DNA of 64,000 nucleotides from NCBI RefSeq assembly GCF_030323145.1, contig NZ_CP100470.1:4009001-4073000 (forward strand), written 5' to 3'. This stretch comes from Mesorhizobium sp. C432A (GTDB lineage: Bacteria; Pseudomonadota; Alphaproteobacteria; Rhizobiales; Rhizobiaceae). A program made the translations under genes and the position numbers. The notes under the pieces were generated by a model. The model ran no database searches. It saw only the letters and a program-made list of their open reading frames with translations, and was not told the DNA's origin. Below, piece by piece: positions 9,848-19,256 of this stretch (positions within the stretch are counted from its first letter, which is position 1; every line of letters starts with the position of its first letter).

Positions 9848-10687
9848 ATGCTCATGAAAATACAGACTTCAATCCACCCCTCGGCCGTCATCGAGGCCGG
9901 CGCGCAGATCGGCGAAGGCGCCGCAATAGGACCTTTCTGCTATGTCGGCGCTGACGCCGTGATCGGTGACCGCGTCGAACTGGTCAGCCATGTCTCGGTG
10001 CTGGGCGCGACAACCATTGGCGCCGCGACCAAGGTCTATCCAATGGCGACACTGGGCGGACCGCCGCAGAACACCAAGCACAAGGGCGGCCGCACCACTT
10101 TGGTCATCGGCCAGAACTGCACGATCCGCGAAGGCGTGACCATGCATCTCGGCACCGATTCCAGCCGCGGCGAGACGACCGTCGGCGACAACGGCAATTT
10201 CCTTGCCTATGCCCACATTGCCCATGATTGCGTCGTCGGTAAAAACGCCACCTTCGCTAATGGCGCGACCCTGGGCGGCCATTGCGAGGTCGGTGACAGC
10301 GTTTATATTGGCGGCCTCAGCGCCGTTCATCAGTTCGTGCGTGTTGGTGACAACGCCTTTCTCGGCGGCTGCTCGGCTTTTGTCGGCGATGTCATTCCCT
10401 ACGCCATTGCGGTGGGCAATCGCGCGAGCCTGCGTGGACTCAACATCATCGGCCTGAAGCGCGCCGGGTTGCCGCGCGCCGAAATCTACCTGCTGCGCAA
10501 GGCTTACAAGACCATCTTCGACCGCTCCCGCACTGTCGGCGAGAACATCGAATTCGCCAAGGCCGAGTTTGCGTCGTCGCCGACGGCCATGAAAATCATC
10601 GATTTCATCACCAGTCGCGGCAAGCGGCATTTTGCCGTCCCGTCGCTTAAGGGTGGCGACGGCGACGATGCCGATGACGAAGGCTGA
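9848..10687 (+). CDS. lpxA: acyl-ACP--UDP-N-acetylglucosamine O-acyltransferase
   Basis: LpxA performs the first lipid A step, moving a 3-hydroxyacyl chain from ACP to UDP-GlcNAc. The 279-residue protein is built from left-handed beta-helix hexapeptide repeats, has the catalytic His in AYAHIAHDCVVG, and ends with the alpha-helical domain expected of the family. ATG 9848 and ATG 9854 are both possible starts; neither has a strong ribosome-binding site, and coupling to the upstream frame (stop 9838) is likely. Confidence 0.95.
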   Translation: MLMKIQTSIHPSAVIEAGAQIGEGAAIGPFCYVGADAVIGDRVELVSHVSVLGATTIGAATKVYPMATLGGPPQNTKHKGGRTTLVIGQNCTIREGVTMHLGTDSSRGETTVGDNGNFLAYAHIAHDCVVGKNATFANGATLGGHCEVGDSVYIGGLSAVHQFVRVGDNAFLGGCSAFVGDVIPYAIAVGNRASLRGLNIIGLKRAGLPRAEIYLLRKAYKTIFDRSRTVGENIEFAKAEFASSPTAMKIIDFITSRGKRHFAVPSLKGGDGDDADDEG

Positions 10688-11576
10688 GGCCACTTCAACG
10701 GCCCTCGATCTTGCGCCGGACGCCAGGGTCGGCATCATTGCCGGCGGCGGTAGCTTGCCGGTCGAAGTTGCCGCCGGCCTGGCGGAGGCCGGACATCCGC
10801 CCGTCATCATCCTGGTCGAAGGTCAGGCCGACCGTCAGTCCGACCTCACAATCTATGAGCATGAAAGCCTTGCGCTGGAAGACATCGGCTCGCTGGTTGC
10901 GTTGCTGAGGCGCCGGCGGATCACCCATCTTGTGCTTGCCGGCGAGATCAGGCGCAGGCCGCGGTTGGTCGACATGCGTCCGAACCTTGGGCTACTGGCA
11001 CTTATACCCTCGCTCGCCATGGCGCTTGCCCGCGGCGATGACGGGCTGTTGAAGATATTGACCCGCGGCCTGGAGGCACGGGGCGTCAAGGTTGTCGGTG
11101 CGCATGAAGTCGTGCCCCGGCTCGTCGCGGCCGAAGGGCCGCTGACCAAAGCAGTGCCGCGAAAGTCCGACTGGCGCGATATCGAGGCGGCACACGCGGC
11201 GGCAAAGGCCATCGGCGCGCTCGACATTGGTCAGGCGGCAATTGCCATCGGTGGCCGCACTGTTGCCCTGGAAGGCGTCGAGGGCACCCACGGACTGCTC
11301 GAGCGGACGCAGCAGTTGCGCGGCCATGGCAGGCTGGCCGGCAAGACGCGCGGTGTCCTGGTCAAATGCGCCAAACCTGGCCAGGAATTGCGTGCCGATC
11401 TGCCATCTATTGGCCCCCAGACCGTCGAGGCGGCGCATGCCGCGGGGCTCGCCGGCATTGCCGTCGAAGCCCGCCGTTCGCTCATCCTCGAAGGCCCCGC
11501 CGTTGTCGCGCGCGCCAATGCGCTCGGCCTGTTCGTGTTCGGCCTGCCGGCTGCGGAGTCTGTCCATGGCAGCTGA
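10674..11576 (+). CDS. lpxI: UDP-2,3-diacylglucosamine pyrophosphatase LpxI (DUF1009)
   Basis: LpxI hydrolyses UDP-2,3-diacylglucosamine to lipid X and UMP, replacing LpxH in many alphaproteobacteria. The product has 300 residues from ATG 10674, with the N-terminal VGIIAGGGSLPVEVA nucleotide-binding-like start and the C-terminal VLVKCAKPGQELRADLPSIG block conserved in the family. The frame extends back to 10632, but ATG 10674 (or 10668) overlaps the end of lpxA by about a dozen bases, as expected for a coupled operon. It overlaps lpxB by 11 bases. Confidence 0.9.
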   Translation: MTKAEATSTALDLAPDARVGIIAGGGSLPVEVAAGLAEAGHPPVIILVEGQADRQSDLTIYEHESLALEDIGSLVALLRRRRITHLVLAGEIRRRPRLVDMRPNLGLLALIPSLAMALARGDDGLLKILTRGLEARGVKVVGAHEVVPRLVAAEGPLTKAVPRKSDWRDIEAAHAAAKAIGALDIGQAAIAIGGRTVALEGVEGTHGLLERTQQLRGHGRLAGKTRGVLVKCAKPGQELRADLPSIGPQTVEAAHAAGLAGIAVEARRSLILEGPAVVARANALGLFVFGLPAAESVHGS

Positions 11577-12744
11577 GAAGCCGCTGAAGATTGCCATCGT
11601 CGCCGGCGAAGAATCCGGCGACCTGCTCGGCGCCGACATCGTGCAGGCGCTGAAGCGCATGACCGGGCGCGAGGTGCAACTCGTCGGCACTGGCGGGCGG
11701 CATCTGCAGGCGCTCGGACTGGCGCCGCTGTTCGACGGCGCCGAGATCGCGCTGATGGGGCTCAGCGCCATCCTGCGTGACTTGCCGCGCCTGATGCGGC
11801 GGATCAGCCAGACGGCAAGTGCTGTCGCCGCCGAAAAACCCGACTGTCTGATCACCATCGACAGCCCCGATTTCTCGCTGCGCGTCGCCAAAAAGATCCG
11901 CGCCGCCGATCCGTCGATCCCGATCGTCCATTATGTCTGCCCGAGCGTCTGGGCGTGGCGGCCGGGTAGGGCGGCCGCGATGAAGCCCTATGTCGACCAC
12001 ATACTGTGCATCCTGCCTTTCGAGGTAAAGGAGCTCAGCCGTCTCGGCGGCCCGCCTGGCACTTACGTCGGACATCGCCTCACGCATGATCCAGGCGTGC
12101 AGGGCGCGGCCAGGGCGCAAGCCCAGCCACGCGATCTCTCGGCCGATCACGTCAAGACGCTGCTCGTCCTGCCAGGGTCGCGGCGCGGCGAGGTGAGCCG
12201 GCTTATCGGTCCGTTCGGCGAGACGGTGTCGGCGCTGCGCGCGCGTGGCCACCGGCTGCGGCTGTTGCTGCCGACGGTGCCGCATGTCGCCGAACTGGTC
12301 AAGACATCGGTGGCGCGCTGGGATCAGGAGCCGGAAGTCATCCTCGATCCCGAGCGCAAGTGGCAGGCCTTCGGCAAGGCCGATGCGGCGCTGACCGCGT
12401 CTGGAACGGTGTCACTGGAACTGGCGATGTCGGGTGTCCCGATGATCTCTTGCTACAAGTTCGATCCGATCATGCTGATGGCGCAGAGCCTGATCACGGT
12501 GTGGAGCGCTGCTTTGCCCAACCTTATTGCCGACCGGCCGGTCGTGCCGGAAAGCTACAACCAGTATGTGCGGCCGCACTATCTGGCGCGGCAGCTCGAG
12601 GCACTGTTCTCAGACACCGCCTACCGCGCTTGGCAAAAGGACGGCTTTGGCGAGGTTGCCAGACGCATGGCCACCGACAGGCCCTCCGGCGACATCGCCG
12701 CCGATGTCGTTCTTCGCCACATCGGGAGAGCGAATAGGGCTTAG
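11566..12744 (+). CDS. lpxB: lipid-A-disaccharide synthase
   Basis: LpxB (GT19 family) joins UDP-2,3-diacylglucosamine with lipid X to form the lipid A disaccharide at the inner membrane. The start is set at ATG 11566 because residues after it (KIAIVAGEESGDLLGADI) match the family N-terminus; the open frame upstream is only overlap with lpxI. The 392-residue length is normal. The central YVCPSVWAWRPGRA and the later TASGTVSLELA motifs are typical. It is the last gene of the lipid A string. Confidence 0.94.
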   Translation: MAAEKPLKIAIVAGEESGDLLGADIVQALKRMTGREVQLVGTGGRHLQALGLAPLFDGAEIALMGLSAILRDLPRLMRRISQTASAVAAEKPDCLITIDSPDFSLRVAKKIRAADPSIPIVHYVCPSVWAWRPGRAAAMKPYVDHILCILPFEVKELSRLGGPPGTYVGHRLTHDPGVQGAARAQAQPRDLSADHVKTLLVLPGSRRGEVSRLIGPFGETVSALRARGHRLRLLLPTVPHVAELVKTSVARWDQEPEVILDPERKWQAFGKADAALTASGTVSLELAMSGVPMISCYKFDPIMLMAQSLITVWSAALPNLIADRPVVPESYNQYVRPHYLARQLEALFSDTAYRAWQKDGFGEVARRMATDRPSGDIAADVVLRHIGRANRA

Positions 12745-12746
12745 CG

Positions 12747-12868
12747 AGTGAATAGTGAATAGTGAATAGTGAATAGGATTAACGAGCTCTCGACTATAAT
12801 CAAGCTGCTACTTACTACCTGCTATTACTACCTGCTATTCACTACTTACCATTCACCATTCACTCTCT
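12747..12868. repeat. heptanucleotide repeats between lpxB and gltA
   Basis: Just after lpxB, AGTGAAT occurs four times in tandem (12747-12774). From about 12808 to 12866 a degenerate array of related 7-mers appears in the opposite orientation (CTATTAC, CTATTCAC, ATTCACC types). The two halves could pair as a long imperfect hairpin between the convergent 3' ends of lpxB and gltA. The unit is related to the GAGTAGG/ACTGACT arrays at 36731-36939: all read TAG(T/G)(G/C)A(A/G) in one register. Confidence 0.7.
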
Positions 12869-12869
12869 T

Positions 12870-14201
12870 TCACCTTTTCGCAATCGGCACGTAGTCGCGT
12901 TCCGGGGCGCCGGTATAGAGCTGGCGCGGGCGGCCGATCTTCTGGTGCGGGTCCTCGATCATTTCCTTCCACTGCGCGATCCAGCCGACGGTGCGCGCGA
13001 CCGCGAACAGTACGGTGAACATGGTGGTGGGGAAGCCCAGCGCCTTCAGCGTGATGCCGGAATAGAAATCGACGTTCGGATAGAGCTTCTTCTCGATGAA
13101 GTAGGAATCGGTCAGCGCGATCTTTTCCAGCTCCATGGCGATGTCGAGCAGCGGATCGTCCTTGATGCCGAGTTCGCCCAGCACCTCATGCGCCGTCTTC
13201 TGCATGATTTTCGCGCGAGGATCGTAGTTCTTGTAGACGCGATGGCCGAAGCCCATTAGCCGGAACGGATCGTTCTTGTCCTTGGCGCGGGCGATGAATT
13301 CCGGGATGTGGTCGACATGGCCGATCTCGCCCAGCATGTTGAGCGCCGCTTCGTTGGCGCCGCCATGCGCCGGGCCCCACAGGCAGGCGATGCCGGCGGC
13401 AATGCAGGCGAACGGATTGGCGCCCGACGAGCCGGCAAGGCGCACCGTCGAGGTCGAGGCGTTCTGTTCGTGGTCGGCGTGCAGGATGAAGATGCGCTCC
13501 ATGGCGCGCGCCAGCACCGGATTGATCTTGTATTCCTCGCACGGCACCGCAAAGCACATATGCAGGAAGTTGGCGGCGAAGTTCAGCTCGTTCTTCGGGT
13601 AAATGAAGGGCTGGCCGATATGGTATTTGTAGGCCATGGCTGCAATCGTCGGCATCTTGGCAATCAGCCGCATCGAGGCGACCATGCGCTGATACGGGTC
13701 CGAAATGTCGGTGGAGTCGTGATAGAAGGCCGACAGCGCGCCGACCACGCCGCACATCACAGCCATCGGATGCGCGTCGCGGCGGAAGCCGGTGAAGAAG
13801 CGCGACATCTGCTCGTGCACCATGGTGTGGCGCGTCACCCGGTAGTCGAAATCGTCCTTCTGTGCCTTGGTCGGCAGTTCGCCGTAGAGCAGGAGGTAGC
13901 AGACTTCGAGGAAGTCGCCATGCTCGGCCAGCTGGTCGATGGGATAGCCGCGGTGAAGCAGGATGCCGGCATCGCCGTCGATGAAGGTTATCGCCGACTC
14001 GCAGCTCGCCGTCGAAGTGAAGCCGGGATCGTAGGTGAAGGCGCCGGTGGTGTTGTAGAGCGCACCGATGTCGATGACGTCGGGCCCGACCGAGCCGCTC
14101 CGCACCTTGAATTCATGCGTCTTGCCGGCCAGTTCGAGCGTGGCAGTCGACGGGTGCGTCGTCTTGCTGCCGGTTTCCAGTCTCGTCGCAGCTTCGCTCA
14201 T
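12870..14201 (-). CDS. gltA: citrate synthase
   Basis: GltA condenses oxaloacetate and acetyl-CoA, the entry step of the TCA cycle. The 443-residue product has the type II (hexameric, NADH-sensitive) architecture with an N-terminal beta domain. Conserved active-site blocks are seen: [28 protein letters not shown] and [17 protein letters not shown] 14201 is chosen because AAGGAG lies 7 bases upstream; a TTG at 14207 would add two residues. It is downstream of and co-directional with gltX, with 180 bases between them. Confidence 0.96.
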   Translation of the reverse strand: MSEAATRLETGSKTTHPSTATLELAGKTHEFKVRSGSVGPDVIDIGALYNTTGAFTYDPGFTSTASCESAITFIDGDAGILLHRGYPIDQLAEHGDFLEVCYLLLYGELPTKAQKDDFDYRVTRHTMVHEQMSRFFTGFRRDAHPMAVMCGVVGALSAFYHDSTDISDPYQRMVASMRLIAKMPTIAAMAYKYHIGQPFIYPKNELNFAANFLHMCFAVPCEEYKINPVLARAMERIFILHADHEQNASTSTVRLAGSSGANPFACIAAGIACLWGPAHGGANEAALNMLGEIGHVDHIPEFIARAKDKNDPFRLMGFGHRVYKNYDPRAKIMQKTAHEVLGELGIKDDPLLDIAMELEKIALTDSYFIEKKLYPNVDFYSGITLKALGFPTTMFTVLFAVARTVGWIAQWKEMIEDPHQKIGRPRQLYTGAPERDYVPIAKR

Positions 14202-14381
14202 TCTCAAACTCCTTCATCTTCCTCATGCCGGCAAGGCAATTCCTGCAAACGACACGTCGAAATCACCGGAATGCGCGAACTCGCCACCGCATTTAGGAAG
14301 TGCGTGCCAGATTGGGCCAAGGCCTAATGTTGCACTGCGAAACCCGCCTTTCAATGCCAATCTTTTTGGGCCAGCTCGCTC

Positions 14382-15806
14382 CTAATCGATTTGATCCGCA
14401 ATCCGCGCCAGGCTTTCCTCGCGGCCAAGCACGGCAAGCACGTCGAACACGCCGGGCGAGGTGCTGCGGCCGGTAAGGGCCGCCCGGAGCGGTTGGGCCA
14501 CGGCGCCGAGCTTGTGGCCGCCGGCCGCTGCGAACTTGCGCACCGCGGCTTCAGCCGCGGCAGCCGACCAATCGCCCGAAACAGTCTGCAAAGCGGCATG
14601 TGCGCCGCGCAGGATCGCGCGCGCGTCGGCACTGAGCAGTGCTGCCGCCTTCTCGTCGATCGGCAGCGGCCGCTCGACGAACAGGAAGGCAGCGCCATCG
14701 GCCAGTTCCACCAGCGTCTTGGCGCGCTCTTTCAGGCCAGGCAAGGCGGCCAGCAGCTGCGCCTTCCTGGCGTCGTCGAGACGGGCGGCGATAGCAGATC
14801 CGCCTTCGAGGTATGGCAGAGTGGCGACGAAAATGTCGAACAGCTCGGTATCGGCCATCTTGCGCATATGCGCGCCGTTGATTGACTCGAGCTTGGCGAA
14901 GTCGAAGCGCGCCGCACCCTTGTTGACATCGCCGATGTCGAACCACGAAATCATGTCCTTGATCGACATGATCTCGTCGTCGCCATGGCTCCAGCCGAGC
15001 CTTGCCAGATAGTTGAGCAGTGCCTCGGGCAGATAGCCCATGGCGCGATAAGCCTCGACACCGAGTGCGCCGTGCCGCTTCGACAGCTTGGCGCCGTCGG
15101 CGCCGTGGATCAGCGGGATATGCGACATCGACGGGACGTCCCAGCCCATGGCGTTGTAGATCACCGTCTGGCGCGCGGCGTTGGTCAGATGGTCGTCGCC
15201 GCGGATGATGTGGGTGACGCCCATGTCATGGTCGTCGACGACGACGGCATGCATGTAGGTCGGATTGCCGTCCGAGCGCAGGATGATGAAATCGTCGAGG
15301 TCCTTGTTGGGGAAGCGCACCTCGCCCTGCACACGGTCGTGCACCACGGTTTCGCCCTCGGTCGGCGCCTTGATGCGGATGGCGCCCTTGACGCCGGGAG
15401 GCGCCTCCGAGGGGGCACGATCTCGCCACTGGCCGTTGTAGCGCGGCGGCAGGCCCTTGGCGCGTGCGGCCTCGCGCATCGCCTCGAGCTCGGCAGGCGT
15501 CTCGTAGCTGTAATAGGCCTTGCCCAGGCGCACCAGCTCCTCGGCCACCTCACGGTGGCGCGGCGCGCGCTCGAACTGCGATATGGCCTCACCGTCCCAG
15601 GAAAGGCCGAGCCAGGTCAGCCCATCCAGAATGGCCTGTGTCGCCGCCTCGTTGAAGCGTTCGCGGTCGGTGTCCTCGATGCGCAGCACCATCGTGCCGC
15701 CGGTGTGCTTGGCGTACAGCCAGTTGAACAGCGCCGTGCGCGCGCCGCCGATATGCAGATAGCCGGTGGGCGAGGGGGCAAAACGGGTGACGACCGTGTC
15801 GGACAT
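14382..15806 (-). CDS. gltX: glutamate--tRNA ligase
   Basis: GltX charges tRNA(Glu) (and in many alphaproteobacteria also tRNA(Gln), later amidated). The 474-residue class I synthetase has the HIGH-type motif in [16 protein letters not shown] and the KMSKS-type motif in [10 protein letters not shown]. The frame is open 45 codons further upstream, but ATG 15806 gives the normal N-terminus. A promoter fits at 15871-15898 on the minus strand. The upstream region is duplicated 890 bases to the right (see repeats). Confidence 0.96.
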   Translation of the reverse strand: MSDTVVTRFAPSPTGYLHIGGARTALFNWLYAKHTGGTMVLRIEDTDRERFNEAATQAILDGLTWLGLSWDGEAISQFERAPRHREVAEELVRLGKAYYSYETPAELEAMREAARAKGLPPRYNGQWRDRAPSEAPPGVKGAIRIKAPTEGETVVHDRVQGEVRFPNKDLDDFIILRSDGNPTYMHAVVVDDHDMGVTHIIRGDDHLTNAARQTVIYNAMGWDVPSMSHIPLIHGADGAKLSKRHGALGVEAYRAMGYLPEALLNYLARLGWSHGDDEIMSIKDMISWFDIGDVNKGAARFDFAKLESINGAHMRKMADTELFDIFVATLPYLEGGSAIAARLDDARKAQLLAALPGLKERAKTLVELADGAAFLFVERPLPIDEKAAALLSADARAILRGAHAALQTVSGDWSAAAAEAAVRKFAAAGGHKLGAVAQPLRAALTGRSTSPGVFDVLAVLGREESLARIADQID

Positions 15807-15840
15807 GGAACTCTCGGGAAGCCTTGGAAAGCGGAGCGTG

Positions 15841-15934
15841 ATCGCGCGGACTTTCGCGCTTTGCGCGTTCATGTAGCATAGGGGGTCTGGGGCGCAAGGG
15901 GCAGACCCGATGGCTGGATGAGGCCGGGGGCACG
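15841..15934. repeat. direct repeat copy 1 (gltX/comEC intergenic region)
   Basis: About 94 bases are nearly identical (around seven differences) to 16731-16823. The copy includes the gltX promoter and the first codons of comEC, but its comEC start (ATG 15910) runs into TGA after three codons. It is therefore a dead copy of the comEC 5' end. The pair brackets the arr segment. Confidence 0.85.
15871..15898 (-). promoter_or_regulatory. candidate gltX promoter, inside repeat copy 1
   Basis: Reading leftward, CTTGCG and CTACAT are separated by 16 bases, resembling the rhizobial housekeeping pattern CTTGAC-N17-CTATAT. The start of transcription would fall near 15864, about 58 bases before the gltX ATG. 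Confidence 0.4.
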
Positions 15935-16252
15935 TCGGCAATTATCGTTTGCGTCAACTGGCGGTGGAGCCTTGTAGCACAAAAATCTGTTCGCACCTCC
16001 GCGCAACCTCATTTGGCAGCAGCGTCAATGTCTGGGTTTCATTCGGCTGCAGCGCCCGTCACAGTGCCTGGAACATCGCTGCGACGGTGGTAGCCCCCTC
16101 TGACGAGCGGACATTTCTTCACGGATGCGGCACTGCCCGACACAACGCCGCCGTGACAGCGTTGGCTTGGTCACGCATATTGACCTTTCTGCAATCATTA
16201 TCGTGAACACCGCAACTGTGTGCGGTCCGGCCTCGCCACGAAGGAGGAATGA
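15935..16252. other. non-coding part of the arr insert
   Basis: This stretch of about 320 bases lies between repeat copy 1 and arr. No convincing coding frame was seen; a short antisense frame at 16025-16210 has no family resemblance. It probably carries the arr promoter (a TTGACC box is at about 16178-16183), but no matching -10 box is certain. Confidence 0.4.
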
Positions 16253-16270
16253 TTGAAAGAAGGACTACCG

Positions 16271-16687
16271 ATGACCAGAAACGCCGACCATACGGAGGGT
16301 GATCCGTTCTACCATGGTACCCGGGCGGATTTGAAACCCGGGGATCTGCTGAGCGTCGGCCACCCTTCCAATTTCAGAGGTAAACCACTGTCATGGATCT
16401 ATTTCACCCAGACACTGGAAGCCGCCATCTGGGGAGCAGAGCTTGCAACGGGTGACGGTCGTCAAAGGATTTACATCGTAAAGCCGACGGGGTTTTTTAT
16501 GGATGACCCTAACCTGACCGATAAAAAATTTCCCGGTAATCCGACGAAATCCTACCGCTCCCGTGATCCGTTGCTCATCCTGGGGGAGCTCGCTGAATGG
16601 CAGGGTCATACACCGGAACAATTGAAGGCAATGCACGATGGGCTTGCTCGCCTGAGGGCGGAGGGCCGGGATATGATTGAGGATTGA
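16271..16687 (+). CDS. arr: rifampin ADP-ribosyltransferase Arr
   Basis: Arr inactivates rifamycins by ADP-ribosylation using NAD+. The 138-residue product matches the small Arr family: FYHGTRADLKPGDLL near the N-terminus, IYFTQTLEAAIWGAELA, then the DDPNLTDKKFPGNPTKSYR block, and the usual MIED C-terminus. Candidate starts are ATG 16271 (with GAAGGA upstream) and TTG 16253 (with a stronger AAGGAGG at 16241). Codon usage looks less GC-rich than its neighbours (for example GGG TTT TTT ATG), and it sits between duplicated 94-base repeats, so acquisition by transfer is likely. Confidence 0.93.
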   Translation: MTRNADHTEGDPFYHGTRADLKPGDLLSVGHPSNFRGKPLSWIYFTQTLEAAIWGAELATGDGRQRIYIVKPTGFFMDDPNLTDKKFPGNPTKSYRSRDPLLILGELAEWQGHTPEQLKAMHDGLARLRAEGRDMIED

Positions 16688-16730
16688 GCGTCCTTGGCGA
16701 GTGATCGTCAATTCCGGCGCGGTGGACGCG

Positions 16731-16823
16731 ACCGCACGGACTTTCGCACTTTGCGCGTTCATGTAGCATAGGAGGTCTGGGGCGCAAGGGGCAGACCCGA
16801 TGGCTGGACGTGGCCGGGGCACG
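16731..16823. repeat. direct repeat copy 2 (in front of comEC)
   Basis: This is the second copy of the 15841-15934 sequence, offset by 890 bases. It overlaps the live comEC start (ATG 16800). It also carries an orphan copy of the gltX promoter (16761-16788) that points leftward into the 3' end of arr. Confidence 0.85.
16761..16788 (-). promoter_or_regulatory. duplicated gltX-type promoter facing arr
   Basis: The CTTGCG-N16-CTACAT arrangement of the gltX promoter is preserved unchanged in the two boxes of repeat copy 2. If active, it would transcribe leftward, antisense to arr. Confidence 0.3.
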
Positions 16824-19256
16824 AAGGAAGGCGAAGGCGGCGAGGCAAGCGTCAGCGAACGCTCGCTGTTTGCCGATAGTCCCTATGCCGAGCCGCTGCC
16901 CCTCGCGCTGCCTGAGCCGCATCCCGGCATAGCGCCCGCGCTGCCCGGTCACGCCTTGCCGGCGCAAGTCACAGCGCCCGGATCTATCGCCCGACTGCGC
17001 AGACGGCTTCGCCGCCCGTCATGGCCCGCGCTCCGCCGCAGCCTTGCCGTGGCCGCCAACACGGAGCTCGACCGGGGCGTCGCCTTCCTGCTGGTCCCGG
17101 TTTTCCTGGCAGCCGGCGTCATCGTCTACTTCTCGCTGGCCGGCGAGCCGGGCTTTGCGCAGCCAATCGCCATTGTGGTGCTGGCGACATGTTGCGCTGT
17201 CGCCACGCGATCGCGGCCGAGGACGCATCTGTTCTGCATGGCCGCGATGCTGTGCGCGCTCGGCGTCGTCGCCGCCAAAGTCGAGACCTGGCGCGCCGGA
17301 ACGCAGATGCTCGGCTCCGAGATCCAGACACGGCTGACCGGCCGCGTCGTCAGTCTCGAACAGATGGAGAGCGGGCGCATCAGGCTGACGCTCGACGTGG
17401 TTTCGACCGCTTACCCCAAGCTGCGCTACGCCCCGGAGCGGGTCAGGCTCTCGGCGCGGACCGTTCCCGCCGATATGACCGCCGGCTCCCTGATCACCGG
17501 CTATGCCAGGCTGTTGCCGCCGACCGGTCCGGTGCGGCCGGAGAGCTACGATTTCTCCTTCGACAGCTATTTCACCGGTATCGGCGGCAGCGGCTTCTTT
17601 CTCGGCAATCCGAAAACCATTGCTACGCAGGGACCGCCGCCGCTGACCGCGCGGCTCTCCTCGGCAATCGAGAGCGCGCGCGAAAACATTGCCGACCATA
17701 TCAGGGGCAAGATCGGCGGCGCCGAAGGCGAGATTGCCGCGGCGCTGATTGTCGGCGTGCGCGCCGGCATCCCGGACGAGGTCAACGAAGCGATGCGGCG
17801 CACCGGCATCTATCACATCATCTCCATCTCCGGCCTGCATATGGCGCTGGTTGCCGGCACCATCATGGCGTTGCTGCGCGGCGCCTTTGCGCTGTTTCCG
17901 GATTTCTCCTCGCGCCGGCCGGTGAAGAAATATGCAGCAGTGGCAGCACTCGTCTCCATCGCCGCCTATCTCGTCATTTCAGGCATCGTGGTGGCTGCCG
18001 AGCGCAGTTTCATCATGCTAGCGGTCATGCTTGTCGCCGTGCTGTTTGATCGCGCCGCACTCACCATGCGCAATCTGGCGATCTCCGCCATTGCCGTCAT
18101 CCTGGTGTCGCCGCACGAGGTGGTCGGTCCCAGCTTCCAGATGTCGTTTGCCGCCACTGCCGCCCTTGTCGGCGCCTATGCCGGCTGGGCCGATTACCGC
18201 GCCGACAAGGTGAGAACGCCACCGGCAAAGCGCTCCTTCGTCGGCTTCCTGTCGCGAAAATTCGCGCTGGCCATGGGCGGCCTCGCCATGACCTCGATCA
18301 TCGCCGGCAGTGCAACCTTGCTGTTCGCCATCTGGCATTTTCAGCGTGTGTCGCCGCTCAGCCTGATCGCCAATCTGGCCGTGATGCCGATTGTATCGTT
18401 GATCGTCATGCCGTTTGCCGTGCTCAGCGCGCTGGCGATGCCGTTCGGCGCCGACGGACCGTTCCTCTATGTGATGGGCAAAGGCCTGACGGCGATGATC
18501 GCCATATCGGCCTGGATTTCCGAGCGCTCGCCGGTCGATGCCGTCGGGTTGATTTCCATCCGCTCGGTGCTGCTGGTGACGGTCGCCCTCGTCATCGCCA
18601 CCATGGCCACCACCTGGCTCAGGCTGGCGGCCGTGCCTTTCGCGCTGGCCGGCCTGTTGACGGTGCCGCAGGTGCTTACGCCCGACGTGCTCATATCCGA
18701 GGATGCGCATCTGGTGGCCATGCCGATCGGTGGCGGCGAACTCGCCCTCAACCGCGAACGCTCCAACGAATTCACCACGGACAATTGGAAACGGGCGCTG
18801 CGGGCCGAAACCATTATCCCACCTGAGATTTTCGAGTCAACAGATACGCGGTTCGATCTCGATCCGCTCGATCTGCCGCCCGGCTCGCCCTTCTATTGCA
18901 CCGGCGATCTCTGTATCGCCCGGCACCCTTCCGGAGCCATTGTAGCGCTTGCGAAAGACCGCAAGACGGCGCGGCCGGCCTGTGCCTTCGCGAGCCTGAT
19001 CGTCATCGATGACGCCACCGCCTACAATCCGTGCCGCGACCCGCTGGTGCTGGTCGTGACGAAGAAACAGCTGGCCCGCGACGGCAGCGCCGCCGTCTTC
19101 TTCGATCCGCAATCGGCAGCTGCAGCGCCAACCATCCGCTTCGCCGTCGACAAGCCGTATCGCCACTGGCACGAGCAACGCCGCTTCTCCCGCGAAGCGC
19201 GCGGCCTGCCGCCTTACAACCAGCGTGAAAAGTACAAACCCAAGCCGGCTCAGTAG
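16800..19256 (+). CDS. comEC: ComEC/Rec2 family membrane protein
   Basis: ComEC forms the inner-membrane channel for single-stranded DNA uptake in competent bacteria. The 818-residue protein has several N-terminal membrane segments, a DUF4131-like external domain (about residues 130-260), and the competence domain with [15 protein letters not shown] near residue 350. The C-terminus (after about 640) lacks the HxHxDH metallo-beta-lactamase signature of full-length ComEC. Whether it supports transformation in this host is unknown. Its last 7 bases overlap the convergent lexA 3' end. Confidence 0.9.
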   Translation: MAGRGRGTKEGEGGEASVSERSLFADSPYAEPLPLALPEPHPGIAPALPGHALPAQVTAPGSIARLRRRLRRPSWPALRRSLAVAANTELDRGVAFLLVPVFLAAGVIVYFSLAGEPGFAQPIAIVVLATCCAVATRSRPRTHLFCMAAMLCALGVVAAKVETWRAGTQMLGSEIQTRLTGRVVSLEQMESGRIRLTLDVVSTAYPKLRYAPERVRLSARTVPADMTAGSLITGYARLLPPTGPVRPESYDFSFDSYFTGIGGSGFFLGNPKTIATQGPPPLTARLSSAIESARENIADHIRGKIGGAEGEIAAALIVGVRAGIPDEVNEAMRRTGIYHIISISGLHMALVAGTIMALLRGAFALFPDFSSRRPVKKYAAVAALVSIAAYLVISGIVVAAERSFIMLAVMLVAVLFDRAALTMRNLAISAIAVILVSPHEVVGPSFQMSFAATAALVGAYAGWADYRADKVRTPPAKRSFVGFLSRKFALAMGGLAMTSIIAGSATLLFAIWHFQRVSPLSLIANLAVMPIVSLIVMPFAVLSALAMPFGADGPFLYVMGKGLTAMIAISAWISERSPVDAVGLISIRSVLLVTVALVIATMATTWLRLAAVPFALAGLLTVPQVLTPDVLISEDAHLVAMPIGGGELALNRERSNEFTTDNWKRALRAETIIPPEIFESTDTRFDLDPLDLPPGSPFYCTGDLCIARHPSGAIVALAKDRKTARPACAFASLIVIDDATAYNPCRDPLVLVVTKKQLARDGSAAVFFDPQSAAAAPTIRFAVDKPYRHWHEQRRFSREARGLPPYNQREKYKPKPAQ

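Noticed and set aside
15841..16823. Insertion sequence around arr
   Set aside because: Direct repeats of 94 bases flank the segment, but no transposase, terminal inverted repeats, integrase or attC-like site could be read.
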